Notes: generated from the letters alone by a model not told the origin. DNA of 41,148 nucleotides from an uncultured Clostridium sp. (GCA_947641575.1 CANRQN010000002.1:72494-113641); one strand, 5' to 3'. Shown: positions 1 through 10,726, counted from the stretch's first letter. Program-made: numbers and translations.

Positions 1-1241
<1,241 letters not shown>

Positions 1242-1359
1242 CTAAGTTTTGACCCCCTAAAAAATTTTTTGCTGCCTTTTAAAATATCTTTACTTGGCAC
1301 TGCTGAACATATCTTCATGTTTTCAAAATGTTTCTTCAAAGCAATATTTAATTTTTATT

Positions 1360-1491
1360 TCTAAATTCAAGAGAATTGTGGCTTTGGCTAGGCGCGTGAG
1401 TTCAAAGAAGAGCGAGGTGTACTATTGTACATTGAGCTCTTTTTGAACAAGCAGCAACAACGCCAAAACGCAATTATCTTGTAATTTTAGA
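1360..1491. repeat. Long imperfect inverted repeat between rpoB and rpoC
   Basis: The arms 1360-1422 and 1427-1491 are imperfect reverse complements around a four-base loop (GTAC-TATT-GTAC). Matching blocks include TCTAAATTCAAGAGAATTG against TCTAAAATTACAAGATAATTG and GTTCAAA against TTTGAAC. The right arm starts at the rpoB stop codon. It is GC-richer than the rest of the gap. It could be a MITE-like element, a long mRNA hairpin that sets the rpoB/rpoC ratio, or a processing site; the sequence does not decide. Confidence 0.7.
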
Positions 1492-4400
1492 TTAAATCTT
1501 CATCATTATCTATGTTATCATCTGCAAGGTCATTATCAAATAATTCTTCATCATCTAGTATTCCATCATTTTCTAAATCGTCACCTATTTCATCGCCTAA
1601 TATGTCTTCATCATATATGCCATCGTCATCTACCTCATCATCTTCTAGGTCTTCTTCTTCAAATCCGTCTGCTAACTCTGCATCAATCTCTTTAAGTTTT
1701 TCTTTATCTTCTCTTTCTAAGTTGAAGTCTATTCCCTCTTCAATATTTTCTTTAAGTTCTAGTTCTTCTCCAGCCTGAGAATATAGTCTTACATCTAATC
1801 CTAAACTTTGTAGTTCCTTTATCAGAACTTTAAATCCAGCTGGTACTCCTGGTTCTGGAATATTTTCACCTTTTACTATTGCTTCATATGTCTTAATTCT
1901 TCCTACTACATCGTCTGATTTTACTGTTAGCATTTCTTGTAATGTATGAGATGCACCATATGCTTCTAGTGCCCAAACTTCCATTTCTCCAAATCTTTGT
2001 CCACCAAATTGTGCTTTACCTCCTAGAGGTTGCTGTGTTACTAAAGAGTATGGTCCTGTTGAACGAGCATGGATTTTGTCATCTACTAAGTGGTGAAGTT
2101 TTAACATATACATTACACCAACTGTTATTGGCTTATCAAATGGATCTCCTGTTCTTCCATCGTAAAGTATTGTTTTTCCATTTGGAGATGCTCCTGATTT
2201 TTCAAGTAATTCTACTATTTCTTCTTCTGTTGCACCGTCAAATACTGGTGTTGCAACTTTAAATCCTAGTGCTCTTGCTGCTCCTCCTAAATGTACTTCT
2301 AAAACTTGACCTAGGTTCATACGTGAAGGAACACCTAGTGGGTTAAGTACTACATCTACTGGAGTTCCATCTGGCATAAATGGCATATCTTCTACTGGTA
2401 ATATTCTTGATACTACACCTTTGTTTCCATGACGTCCAGCCATTTTATCTCCAACTGAAATTTTTCTTTTTTGTGCTATATAGCACCTTATTACTTGGTT
2501 TACACCAGGGCCTAATTCATCTGAATTTTCTCTTGTAAATACTCTTACATCAACAATCGTTCCTGCTTCTCCATGTGGTACACGAAGTGATGTATCTCTT
2601 ACTTCCCTAGCTTTTTCTCCAAATATCGCACGAAGTAATCTTTCTTCTGCTGTAAGCTCTGTTTCTCCTTTTGGAGTAACTTTTCCAACTAATATATCTC
2701 CTGGTCTTACCTCTGCACCAATTCTTATTATACCATTTTCATCTAGATCTTTTAATCCATCTTCTCCAACATTTGGTATATCTCTTGTTATTTCTTCTGG
2801 ACCTAACTTTGTATCACGACAATCACATTCATATTCTTCTATGTGTATTGATGTATATACATCTTCTTTAACTAGTCTTTCACTTAAAAGTATAGCATCC
2901 TCATAGTTATATCCTTCCCATGTTGTAAAGGCTATAATTACGTTTTTACCAAGTGCCATCTCGCCTTTATCTGTAGAAGGTCCATCTGCTATAACATCTC
3001 CTGCTTTAACTTTCTCACCTTTTACAACTATTGGCTTTTGATTTATACATGTTCCACCATTTGTTCTTTTGAATTTACGTAATTTATATGTTTCAATATT
3101 TCCATTTTTAGCTTCTAGTACTATTTCATCACCTGTAACTTTTTTGATTACACCATCAGATTTTGCAAGTATCATTATTCCTGAATCTTTTGCTGCTTTA
3201 TATTCAATTCCTGTTCCTACTATTGGTGAATCTGTTATCATTAGAGGAACTGCTTGACGTTGCATGTTTGCACCCATTAATGCACGGTTTGCATCATCAT
3301 GCTCTAAGAATGGTATCATTGCAGCTCCGACTGATACTAATTGTTTTGGTGATACATCCATATATGTTACTTCATCACTTGAAACTTCTGTTACTTCATC
3401 TAAGTATCTAACTTTTATTCTTTTGTTTATAAATTTGCCATCTTTTCCTATAGGTTCATTTGCTTGTGCAATAGCATACTCGTCTTCGTCATATGCTGCC
3501 ATATATACTATCTCGTCTGTTACTTTATGTGTTTCTGGATCTATTTTTCTATATGGTGTTTCTATAAATCCATATTCATTTATTATTGCGAATGAAGATA
3601 AAGCTGAAATCAATCCTATGTTTGGTCCTTCTGGAGATTCTATTGGGCACAATCTTCCATAGTGTGTATAATGTACGTCTCTTACCTCAAATCCTGCTCT
3701 TTCTCTTGAAAGTCCTCCAGGTCCTAATGCTGAGATTCTTCTTTTATGTGTAAGCTCTGATAATGGATTTGTTTGATCCATAAATTGTGAAAGCTGTGAA
3801 CTTCCAAAGAATTCTCTTATTGATGATGTTATAGGTTTTGTATTAATTAATGTTTGTGGTGTTACTACATCTAGGTCTTGTATTGTCATTCTTTCTCTAA
3901 CAACTCTTTCAAGTCTTGTTAAACCTATTCTGAATTGGTTTTGTAATAATTCTCCTACACTTCTTATACGTCTATTTCCTAAGTGGTCTATATCATCTAC
4001 ACTACCTAGTTTATGTGCTAAGTTTAATAGGTAACTTACTGATGCAACAATATCTTCAGTTGTAATATGTTTTGGAATTAATTCATTTATTGCTTCACTA
4101 ATTGCTTTCTTTAGGTCTTTTTTATCTGTATTTTCAATTAAATTTTTAAGTACAGCATAGTTAACTTCTTCTTTTATATCTAAATCGCTTAAGTCTATAT
4201 CAACTACATTGTGGATATCTACTGTTCCATTTCCTATTATTCTTACTTTTTTGTCTTCTACTTTTACATTTACAACATTTATTCCACTATCTTGTATTTT
4301 TCTTGCCATTTCAGGTGTTATAACAGTATCTTTAGAAACTAATACTTCTCCTGTTTCTTCGTCTATAATATCATCAAATACAACTTGATTTGCTATTCTT

Positions 4401-5242
4401 GAGCTTAGGCTTAATTTTTTGTTAAATTTATATCTACCTACTTTTGCTAAATCATATCTTCTTTCATCAAAGAATAAACCATTAAATAGATTTCTTGCAG
4501 CATCTACTGATGGCAATTCTCCTGGTCTTAATTTTTTATATATTTCTATTAATGCTTCATCTTGAGTTTTGATTGTGTCTTTTTGTAATGTTGCAAGTAG
4601 CTTTTCATCTTCTCCAAACATTTCTATCATTGCTTCATCTGTTGTTATGCCCACTGCTCTTAGAAGTGTTGTTACTGGTATTCTTCTTGTTCTATCAACT
4701 CTTGCATAGAATATGTCATTTGAGTCTGTTTCATATTCTATCCATGCTCCTCTAATTGGCATTACTGTCGATGTATATATTTTTTTACCTGTTTTATCAA
4801 AGTCTTCTGTATAGTAGCATCCTGGTGAACGTACTAATTGGCTTACTATAACTCTCTCTGCACCATTTATTACAAATGTTCCACTATCTGTCATGATAGG
4901 GAAGTCTCCTAAATATATTTCTTGTTCTTTAATTTCTCCTGTTTCTCTGTTTATTAGTCTAACTTTTACATGTAACCTTGAAGAGTATGTAGCATCTCTT
5001 TCCTTTGTTTCTTCTAATGAATATTTTGTTTTGTCTTCCATGTAATAGTCAAAAAATTCAAGTACTAAGTTTCCTGAATAGTCTACTATTGGAGATATAT
5101 CTTTTAATACTTCTCCTAATCCTTCTTTTAAAAACCATTCATAAGAGTCTTTTTGCACTTTAATAAAATTTGGCATTTCAATGCTATCGCCAATTTTTGC
5201 AAACGTTTTACGTACGCATTTCTCATGTTTTACATCTTTCAT
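1487..5242 (-). CDS. rpoB: RNA polymerase beta subunit
   Basis: This is the second-largest catalytic subunit of RNA polymerase and the target of rifampicin. The protein has 1,251 residues and is complete: an N-terminal [19 protein letters not shown] block, the rifampicin region ([33 protein letters not shown]) and the C-terminal [13 protein letters not shown] and [20 protein letters not shown] blocks. The last 53 residues are a very acidic tail with 28 Asp/Glu. The ATG lies 12 bases from its AAGGAG, which overlaps the stop of a 24-codon leader ORF. It is not preceded by rplJ or rplL. No in-frame CGG occurs although the protein has dozens of Arg and many Gly. Confidence 0.98.
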   Translation of the reverse strand: MKDVKHEKCVRKTFAKIGDSIEMPNFIKVQKDSYEWFLKEGLGEVLKDISPIVDYSGNLVLEFFDYYMEDKTKYSLEETKERDATYSSRLHVKVRLINRETGEIKEQEIYLGDFPIMTDSGTFVINGAERVIVSQLVRSPGCYYTEDFDKTGKKIYTSTVMPIRGAWIEYETDSNDIFYARVDRTRRIPVTTLLRAVGITTDEAMIEMFGEDEKLLATLQKDTIKTQDEALIEIYKKLRPGELPSVDAARNLFNGLFFDERRYDLAKVGRYKFNKKLSLSSRIANQVVFDDIIDEETGEVLVSKDTVITPEMARKIQDSGINVVNVKVEDKKVRIIGNGTVDIHNVVDIDLSDLDIKEEVNYAVLKNLIENTDKKDLKKAISEAINELIPKHITTEDIVASVSYLLNLAHKLGSVDDIDHLGNRRIRSVGELLQNQFRIGLTRLERVVRERMTIQDLDVVTPQTLINTKPITSSIREFFGSSQLSQFMDQTNPLSELTHKRRISALGPGGLSRERAGFEVRDVHYTHYGRLCPIESPEGPNIGLISALSSFAIINEYGFIETPYRKIDPETHKVTDEIVYMAAYDEDEYAIAQANEPIGKDGKFINKRIKVRYLDEVTEVSSDEVTYMDVSPKQLVSVGAAMIPFLEHDDANRALMGANMQRQAVPLMITDSPIVGTGIEYKAAKDSGIMILAKSDGVIKKVTGDEIVLEAKNGNIETYKLRKFKRTNGGTCINQKPIVVKGEKVKAGDVIADGPSTDKGEMALGKNVIIAFTTWEGYNYEDAILLSERLVKEDVYTSIHIEEYECDCRDTKLGPEEITRDIPNVGEDGLKDLDENGIIRIGAEVRPGDILVGKVTPKGETELTAEERLLRAIFGEKAREVRDTSLRVPHGEAGTIVDVRVFTRENSDELGPGVNQVIRCYIAQKRKISVGDKMAGRHGNKGVVSRILPVEDMPFMPDGTPVDVVLNPLGVPSRMNLGQVLEVHLGGAARALGFKVATPVFDGATEEEIVELLEKSGASPNGKTILYDGRTGDPFDKPITVGVMYMLKLHHLVDDKIHARSTGPYSLVTQQPLGGKAQFGGQRFGEMEVWALEAYGASHTLQEMLTVKSDDVVGRIKTYEAIVKGENIPEPGVPAGFKVLIKELQSLGLDVRLYSQAGEELELKENIEEGIDFNLEREDKEKLKEIDAELADGFEEEDLEDDEVDDDGIYDEDILGDEIGDDLENDGILDDEELFDNDLADDNIDNDEDLI

Positions 5243-5258
5243 GGATTGTTTTCACTCC

Positions 5259-5333
5259 TTAAATAATTAATTTTAATTTGTGAAGCATTATAGATAAAAC
5301 TCTTTTTAAAGAAGTCCTTCTTAAAATATACAT
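5259..5333 (-). CDS. Leader ORF (24 aa) immediately upstream of rpoB
   Basis: A short ORF begins at ATG 5333, five bases after a strong AGGAG, and encodes 24 residues starting MYILRRTSLKRVLS and ending KLKLII. It is basic and hydrophobic. Its TAA (5259-5261) forms part of the rpoB ribosome site TAAGGAG, an arrangement that suggests translational coupling. Codons 3-10 lie in a small hairpin (TTTTAAGAAG against CTTCTTTAAAA). I know of no named family. It could be an attenuation or coupling peptide, or chance. Confidence 0.5.
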   Translation of the reverse strand: MYILRRTSLKRVLSIMLHKLKLII

Positions 5334-5449
5334 TTTATCTCCTTTTGACTATCGCTTCAAAATAGCCATTCCGTAGATAAAAGTGGCATATTTTAATTCC
5401 TCTTCTTTCTTAGAATTAAATATACTTATTGATTTTAATACAGTTTTAT

Positions 5450-5479
5450 ATTATAGCATGTTTAAAACAGGGTTGTCAA
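5450..5479 (-). promoter_or_regulatory. Sigma-A-type promoter for rpoB
   Basis: TTGACA (5474-5479 on the minus strand) and TATAAT (5450-5455) are separated by 18 bases. Transcription would begin about 200 bases before the rpoB ATG, giving a long leader that includes the 24-codon ORF. rpoB-rpoC therefore appears to have its own promoter here. Confidence 0.8.
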
Positions 5480-5519
5480 CCCCTACGGATAAAATATTTT
5501 GAAAAAAATTTTTAGGATT

Positions 5520-6404
5520 TTAATAATCCCACTTTGGCACATATTGTGCTTCGTCTTCTTCTGCAAAATCTTGCATATACCCATTTTGTATGTCTAGTTC
5601 TGCTATATAGCTTTCGACTTCATCATATTCTTCTTTCGTTATCTTTCTATTTATCTCATCATACTCATTTGCTCTATATGTAGGAAAATATTGTGTCATT
5701 ACACTTATATAAATTCCGTCATCTAAATTTTCTTTAAACCATTTTAATACCTTTTTTGTATTGTCTATATGGTTTGGCATGATTAGATGTCTTACAATTA
5801 GCCCCTTCTGTATCATTCCGTTTTCATCAAATTTTGGCTTACCTACCTGCCCCTCCATTTCTTTTATAGCTTCACTTGCTATCTCAAAATAGTCTTTTAC
5901 ATTTGAATATTTAAAATCCAATTTATCATCACTATATTTTAAGTCTGGCAAATACACGTCTATTAGCCCTTCTAGTCTTTTTAGGGTGCTAATATTTTCA
6001 TATCCATTGCTATTATATATTATTGGAAGTTTTAGTCCTTTTTCTTTTGCAAGTTTTATTGCATCAGCTATCTTATCTGCGTATATCGTTGGAGATACTA
6101 GGTTTATATTTTCTGCCCCATCTTTCTCTTGTTTCATAAAAATATTTACAAGCTCTTCTATGCTAATTTCTCTTCCGCTTCCCTAAATTACTTATCTCAT
6201 AATTTTGGCAAAATACACAGTTTAGATTGCACTTTGAAAAAAACACTGTTCCAGAACCGTTTTCTCCGCTTATACACGGTTCTTCAAACTTATGAAGACT
6301 CGCACCTCCGAATTTCAATTTTATTTCCTGCTTTGCACCTTCCGGATATTTATGCTTCTATCAACTTTGCATTTATGCGGACATAGCATGCATATGTTTT
6401 CCAT
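5520..6404 (-). CDS. Radical SAM protein, PflA/PflX-like (needs three CGG recoding events)
   Basis: This is a radical S-adenosylmethionine enzyme of the pyruvate formate-lyase-activase-like COG1313 group; its substrate is unknown. Read through, it has 293 residues: an N-terminal cysteine set (CMLCPHKC), the 4Fe-4S motif CxxxCxxC as CNLNCVFC, then a conserved C-terminal half (LVSPTIYADKI, VRHLIMPNH, ISVMTQYFPTY). Three extra C residues, each making in-frame CGG before a Gly codon (TCCG on the plus strand at 6341-6344, 6307-6310 and 6174-6177), break the frame. Skipping them gives NIGRCKAG, IEIGGASLH and LGKGREIS. 885 bases minus 3 is 294 codons. It starts 21 bases after the upstream ATPase gene. 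No other decay is visible, so I call it a recoded gene, not a pseudogene. Confidence 0.85.
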
Positions 6405-6425
6405 CTTACTCACCTTTTTATATTT

Positions 6426-7721
6426 TTATTTTATACAGAAAGTAGCATATAGTGGAATTGATTTTATACCATTTGTAAATCCAAAGTTTTTTGTGGAAAG
6501 TCTAATTGCATATTGGGGTTTGTACTTTTCTTTATACACATTTAAACTCTTTGATTGTGTATTGTCTCCCGCTTTTACTTCGACTGGTATAATTCCATCT
6601 TTATTATATATCAAAAAGTCAATTTCTGCTTTATTTCCAGAATTCCAGTAATATAAAGATATACCATTAGTTCTAAATGCTTGTGCCACATAATTTTCTG
6701 TAATGGCTCCTTTAAACATAAATTTTTCATTTAACAAAATCTCTGCAGGTTCTATTTCTAGTAATGAAGTTAATATTCCAACATCATTTAAATATAATTT
6801 AAATGTATCTTCTTCAGCATATGCCTTAATTGGAATTTCTATTTTATTAACATACTTAGATTTGTATATAATCTCACTAGCTTCTAGCCAATCTATCGAA
6901 CTTTCAAATCCTCTTTTATTTGCCCCTTTTTCGATATCTACATACTTAAACTTTTTATTTTCTTTTGCAAGTGAACTAGGAATAGTATTATATACTTTTT
7001 CAATTTTAATAGATTCATTATTATTTAACGTGTACTTATTCATATCTGCTAAATATGATAAAATTATATCTCTTAATATATTTCTATTCCATAATAGTAT
7101 TTCTTCATTCACATTTTTATAGTTTAGAACTGCATTAGGCATTCCACCTATACACAGGTATGTTCTATAAATATCTATTAACTTATCATGTATGCTAATC
7201 TCTTCTAAATTGGTATAGCATTTTTTTATTTCATCTACCCACATTTTTTTGTCTAAAGCAATTAAAAATTCTTCAAAATCCATTGGATGCATAAATTCTA
7301 TTTGGACTTTACCTACTGGAAATGCGGATTTAAACCTACGTATTTTAACGCCTAGCAAGCTTCCTGCACATATAATCTTATATGGCAAGTTACTTTCGCA
7401 AAATGCTTTTAAAGAACTAATGGCAGATTCTGATTCTTGAATTTCATCGATGAACACTACTGTTTTGTCTGGAATTATCTTTCTGTTTAACTCAAGTTCT
7501 ATTTTTTTCACTTTAACTTCAAAGTCTGTTGACTCTTCAAATATCTTAACAATACTTTGTTTTTCCATTAAGTTTATATATATATAATCTTCAAATTCAT
7601 TTTTACAAAATTCATTTATTATGTATGTTTTTCCAACTTGTCTAGCCCCCACAACCATCAGAGGTGTATTACTATTTTTATTTTTCCATTCTTGTAATAC
7701 ATTATAAAATTTTCTTTTCAT
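6426..7721 (-). CDS. AAA+ ATPase with C-terminal DUF4143 domain
   Basis: This 431-residue protein belongs to the AAA_14/DUF4143 family, common in bacteria and archaea and of uncertain role. It shows Walker A GARQVGKTY (residues 25-33), Walker B VVFIDEIQE, and in the C-terminal half a nuclease-like stretch (AEIDFLIYNKDGIIPVEVKAG) of the kind seen in restriction-endonuclease folds. These genes are often sporadic and may be mobile or defence-related. It lies just upstream of the radical SAM gene on the same strand and may share its transcript. It has no in-frame CGG. Confidence 0.88.
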   Translation of the reverse strand: MKRKFYNVLQEWKNKNSNTPLMVVGARQVGKTYIINEFCKNEFEDYIYINLMEKQSIVKIFEESTDFEVKVKKIELELNRKIIPDKTVVFIDEIQESESAISSLKAFCESNLPYKIICAGSLLGVKIRRFKSAFPVGKVQIEFMHPMDFEEFLIALDKKMWVDEIKKCYTNLEEISIHDKLIDIYRTYLCIGGMPNAVLNYKNVNEEILLWNRNILRDIILSYLADMNKYTLNNNESIKIEKVYNTIPSSLAKENKKFKYVDIEKGANKRGFESSIDWLEASEIIYKSKYVNKIEIPIKAYAEEDTFKLYLNDVGILTSLLEIEPAEILLNEKFMFKGAITENYVAQAFRTNGISLYYWNSGNKAEIDFLIYNKDGIIPVEVKAGDNTQSKSLNVYKEKYKPQYAIRLSTKNFGFTNGIKSIPLYATFCIK

Positions 7722-7859
7722 TTAAACCACCTAAGTTTATTTTATATGTAATTTTATGATTTGTCAATAATTCTTACATTTTTTTTGCACCACTTTAATT
7801 TGGTTTTTCATTTTTTTAATACAACTTTTCTGTGATTTTTGCATTTTTCACACACTAAT

Positions 7860-8123
7860 TTACTCACCTTTAAAATCTTTTGCTCTACTTTCTATATTTT
7901 GTAGTTCAAATCTATATTCTTGTTTTACATTTGGATTCTTTTCTTTATCTACTTTTTCTAAAAACATGTCATATGGTCTTAAATAAAGCTTTGATGTATC
8001 ATCATATAATCCCCTATAAATAACATATTTTTCTTTCGTTTCACTATGTATTCCTATTCCCTCTACTATGTAATAATCTCCTTTGAAATGCCTATATATT
8101 CCATGTACTTTTAATTCCTTCAT
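7860..8123 (-). CDS. DUF1653 family protein
   Basis: This is an 87-residue cytoplasmic protein of the DUF1653 family, whose function is unknown. The family signature is clear: GIYRHFKGDYYIVEGIGIHS near the start, then YVIYRGLYDD and LYLRPYDMFLEKVD. The start has AGGAGG seven to nine bases upstream and a sigma-A-like promoter at 8150-8178. It appears monocistronic. Confidence 0.85.
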   Translation of the reverse strand: MKELKVHGIYRHFKGDYYIVEGIGIHSETKEKYVIYRGLYDDTSKLYLRPYDMFLEKVDKEKNPNVKQEYRFELQNIESRAKDFKGE

Positions 8124-8149
8124 ATTTTTCTCCTCCTTTTTATGATTTT

Positions 8150-8178
8150 ATTTTACATTTATATAGTAAAAATTTCAA
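8150..8178 (-). promoter_or_regulatory. Promoter for the DUF1653 gene
   Basis: TTGAAA (8173-8178, minus strand) and TAAAAT (8150-8155) are spaced by 17 bases, about 25 bases upstream of the DUF1653 start codon. Confidence 0.55.
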
Positions 8179-8210
8179 TAAAATAAATTAAAAAAATAAT
8201 AAATATTTTA

Positions 8211-8318
8211 GTTTTGCCTTCGAAGATTGCGGGCGATTACTAACGCATAACTTATCTCTAACTCACATACGTTCGTAGAGCTAAGAAAAAAATTGCCTCT
8301 ACATCTTTCGAGCAAAAC
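8211..8318. repeat. Intergenic inverted element with nested hairpin
   Basis: The outer arms GTTTTGCCTTCGAAGATT (8211-8228) and ACATCTTTCGAGCAAAAC (8301-8318) are imperfect reverse complements. Inside, CTTATCTCTA pairs with TAGAGCTAAG. It is GC-richer than its surroundings and holds no ORF. It could be a MITE-like remnant or a structured RNA. Confidence 0.45.
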
Positions 8319-8359
8319 CGTGTAGATTTTATTTGACTTTAAAAATTACCATAATATTA

Positions 8360-8401
8360 AAAAGATGCTAGACAAATCCCAAATCAAGAATATACCTAGC
8401 A
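8360..8401 (-). terminator. Possible terminator after the 56-aa GC-rich ORF
   Basis: TGCTAG (minus strand, 8396-8401) pairs with CTAGCA (8366-8371) and is followed by CTTTTTAAT. The loop is long, so the call is weak. Confidence 0.35.
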
Positions 8402-8438
8402 CCCCTTCGTTCAAATGAACCTCTCATGGATATTTGAT

Positions 8439-8609
8439 TTACTTTTTCTTGAAGGTCAGAAGTGCAGAATAGGTGTTTCCATTCCAGACAACATTGGTTT
8501 GATAAAGCTCCCAGCCTTCGGGTTCAAGTCTAACTACTTCTCCCCGTACCTGTTTTCCTAGATCGCTCATAAACTCTTGGGCAGTAACAGTAACAATCTT
8601 AGTCTCCAT
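8439..8609 (-). CDS. Hypothetical protein, 56 aa, GC-rich cassette
   Basis: This short ORF has a strong AGGAGG seven bases before its ATG and a near-consensus promoter at 8680-8708. The protein has 56 residues and contains PEGWELYQTNVVWNGNTY, which recalls DUF4177-like small proteins (EGWEL), but I do not assign it. Its base composition and codon use are clearly GC-richer than its neighbours. Codon 22 is CGG read as Arg (KQVRGEVV); a +1 shift there would reach a stop within four codons. It therefore follows the standard code, unlike the AT-rich genes, which suggests recent transfer. Confidence 0.65.
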   Translation of the reverse strand: METKIVTVTAQEFMSDLGKQVRGEVVRLEPEGWELYQTNVVWNGNTYSALLTFKKK

Positions 8610-8679
8610 GAGACAACCTCCTATCTAAAAATGTCGCGTTTGTCATTTGGTCTTAGAGGTTCAGCTGAATTATGTAAAT

Positions 8680-8708
8680 ATTATACCACTTTTTCTAAAA
8701 AAGTGCAA
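8680..8708 (-). promoter_or_regulatory. Promoter of the 56-aa GC-rich ORF
   Basis: TTGCAC (8703-8708, minus strand) and TATAAT (8680-8685) lie exactly 17 bases apart. The -35 box sits inside the outer end of the adjacent long inverted repeat. Confidence 0.75.
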
Positions 8709-8968
8709 TAAAAAACATTAAAGCTCAGTAAATCTAATATTCAAAATCCATGCTTGAGCTTATATATTTCTTTTTTCGAAATGACGCATAGCTAGGAGCG
8801 AGTTAGAACCTGTTAGACATCTTAGCTTGCGTTTAGCAAGCTCACATCCTTGTCTTTACAGGTTCTACGAGGCGAACAACAAGGAATGATAATAAAAGAA
8901 ATATATAAGCTCAAGCCAATGGATTCTATCATAATTAAAACTGAACTTTAATGCTTTTTCCTTGCACT
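8701..8968. repeat. 268-base long inverted repeat (MITE-like or structured RNA)
   Basis: The arms 8701-8775 and 8893-8968 are reverse complements over about 70 bases, with a perfect 23-base core (8752-8774 and 8894-8916). Outer parts match with a few mismatches (AGTGCAATAAAAAACATTAAAG against AGTGCAAGGAAAAAGCATTAAAG). The centre holds further stems: AGAACCTGT with ACAGGTTCT, and AGCTTGC with GCAAGCT. It fills the gap between the SASP gene and the 56-aa ORF. It has no ORF. Confidence 0.75.
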
Positions 8969-9147
8969 TATCTTTCTACGCTTCTATTAGCTATTTCAAT
9001 TGCTGTTGATACCATCTTTCCGCAAGTCTTAGATGAAACATTGCTCCATCCGCCTGGTTTCTTAACTTCGTCATAAACACCAAGTTCTTTTGCAATTTCT
9101 TCTTTTAATTTTTCTGACATATTATGTGTTGTATTGTTATTTGCCAT
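8968..9147 (-). CDS. Small acid-soluble spore protein, alpha/beta type
   Basis: Alpha/beta SASPs coat and protect DNA in dormant spores and are degraded at germination by the GPR protease. This 59-residue ORF carries the family features in order: EKLKEEIAKELGVYDEV, with the GPR-type cleavage region around EEIAKE, then GGWSNVSSKTCGKMVSTAIE. It starts nine bases after a perfect AGGAGG. The gene lies downstream of ypeB on the same strand. Its CGGA tetramers are in the safe phases GGC GGA and TGC GGA. It is good evidence that the organism forms spores. Confidence 0.93.
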   Translation of the reverse strand: MANNNTTHNMSEKLKEEIAKELGVYDEVKKPGGWSNVSSKTCGKMVSTAIEIANRSVER

Positions 9148-9213
9148 TTTGTATACCTCCTTTAGTTTAAGTTTATCTTATTATCTCCAAAATCTATAAT
9201 ATTATTCACATAT

Positions 9214-10608
9214 TTAAGTTGTAAGTGTTCCATTTGGAGTATTTACAATCATTAAAATATCTTCTTCTTTTCCGGGTTTCAGCATTTATATATACTAAAA
9301 ACTCATTATCTCCTGCTTTTCCTTTAAATTCCCAGCATAATAATTCTGTACCAAATTCTGTTGGAATAATTGCTAAATTCTGGCTATTTATTTTTATCCT
9401 ACTGTTCAAACTTTCTTTTGCTTTTGCTACAGTTATAATGTCTTTTGAAATATTTCTTACTTGATGACAATTTAAATATCCAGCTGTTTCCATTCCTAAA
9501 ATTTCGCCATTATCTTTTGCAATTTTTAGTTTTATTAAATCTGAATAAATAGTTACATCATCTTGCGTATAAGCAAAATTTATTACAATATTTCCGCCCT
9601 GCGACATATAGTACGTTTCTTTCATGTTTTTATAGCCTTTTTCATTTAGAAACTTTTTGCCAATTTCAATTAATTCTTGTGGATTTATTTTTTCTTCAAC
9701 TACTTCTCTATAATAGTCCATATATACTATATGTCCACCTTTTTTTGAAATCGCTATACTTTTTATACCATCATTTTCCATTTTTATTTCAAAATTGTAT
9801 ACTGGTATATCTCCATTTTCTGAAAATCCCTTTGAATCTATTTTATCCTCTGCTGCACCTGTAAACTGTTTTGCTATTTCTTTTGCTTTGTTTTCATCTA
9901 TATCTTCCCCAGTTAAACCTTTTCTATCACGTGAAACCATATGTTCTGAAAAAGCTCCATCATAGATTAAACCTGTATATTCATTAAACGCTCCTTCTAT
10001 ATTGTCAAAGCTTCCGGCTTAAATCTCCGGCTCACTTCCTGTGCAAATGCTTTGCTTCCTTTTTTTGAGACTTCTCCCCAAGCTAAAGTTCCCTCATTTA
10101 TTTCACTTTCAAGTTGATATATGATATTTTTTAAATCTAATGAAAGTGTATGCAAGTTCTCTATATTTTTCAAATCTTCATCTGATAAGTTTTCTCCTCT
10201 TATTGCTTTCATTTGTAAACTGTAACTATAATCACTAACCTGATTCAAAAACTTCTCTGCATTTGAAAGTCCTTCTGTTTTAATAGGCATTTGTGACAAG
10301 TACACAACAGCTAAATTTGATTTATTCCATATGTGACTTAGAGTTTTTGCTGCATGTTCTGCTGTAGATGTAATGCTTGCTTTTGCGAGATAAGTTTCAA
10401 TTTCATCTGCACAATTTACAAGTTCATAAAAAGACATGTTGTATGTGTTTTCTGATACCATTTGATATTCTCTTTGTTTGTTATAAATATATATTGATAA
10501 AGCTATAAGTGCTGCGACCAATATTAAGACTATAACAGCAAGTGTAAGCATATGTCTATCTTTTAAACGGTTTTTCCAATCTGTCAATTTTGTTTTTATA
10601 TCCTGCAT
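9214..10608 (-). CDS. ypeB: Spore germination protein YpeB (needs three CGG recoding events)
   Basis: YpeB is a spore membrane protein needed, in Bacillus, for stability and location of the cortex-lytic enzyme SleB. Read through, it has 463 residues, close to the usual 450. An N-terminal membrane anchor (HMLTLAVIVLILVAALIAL) is followed by the YpeB N-domain (NMSFYELVNCADEIE, SHIWNKSNLAV) and PepSY-like C-terminal repeats. In-frame CGG occurs at plus-strand 10026-10029, 10013-10016 and 9271-9274. Skipping one C each gives VSGDLSGSFDNIEGAFNEY and ETGKEEDILMIVNTPNGTL, matching the family. 1,395 bases minus 3 is 464 codons. I chose ATG 10608 (AAAGGA nine bases upstream) over an upstream TTG. No sleB is adjacent. 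Confidence 0.93.
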
Positions 10609-10636
10609 ATTATTCTTTCCTTTCAAAATAAAATTT

Positions 10637-10656
10637 ACTTGGAAATTTTTCCAAGT
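10637..10656. promoter_or_regulatory. Palindrome in the ypeB leader
   Basis: ACTTGGAAA-TT-TTTCCAAGT is a perfect nine-base palindrome about 30 bases upstream of the ypeB start. It could be an operator or an mRNA hairpin. Confidence 0.4.
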
Positions 10657-10726
10657 ATTATTATTTTGTTTATTTTTTTGAAATTTATACCATATATAAA
10701 TAAAGTTTATAAAAACATCGTCTGGT

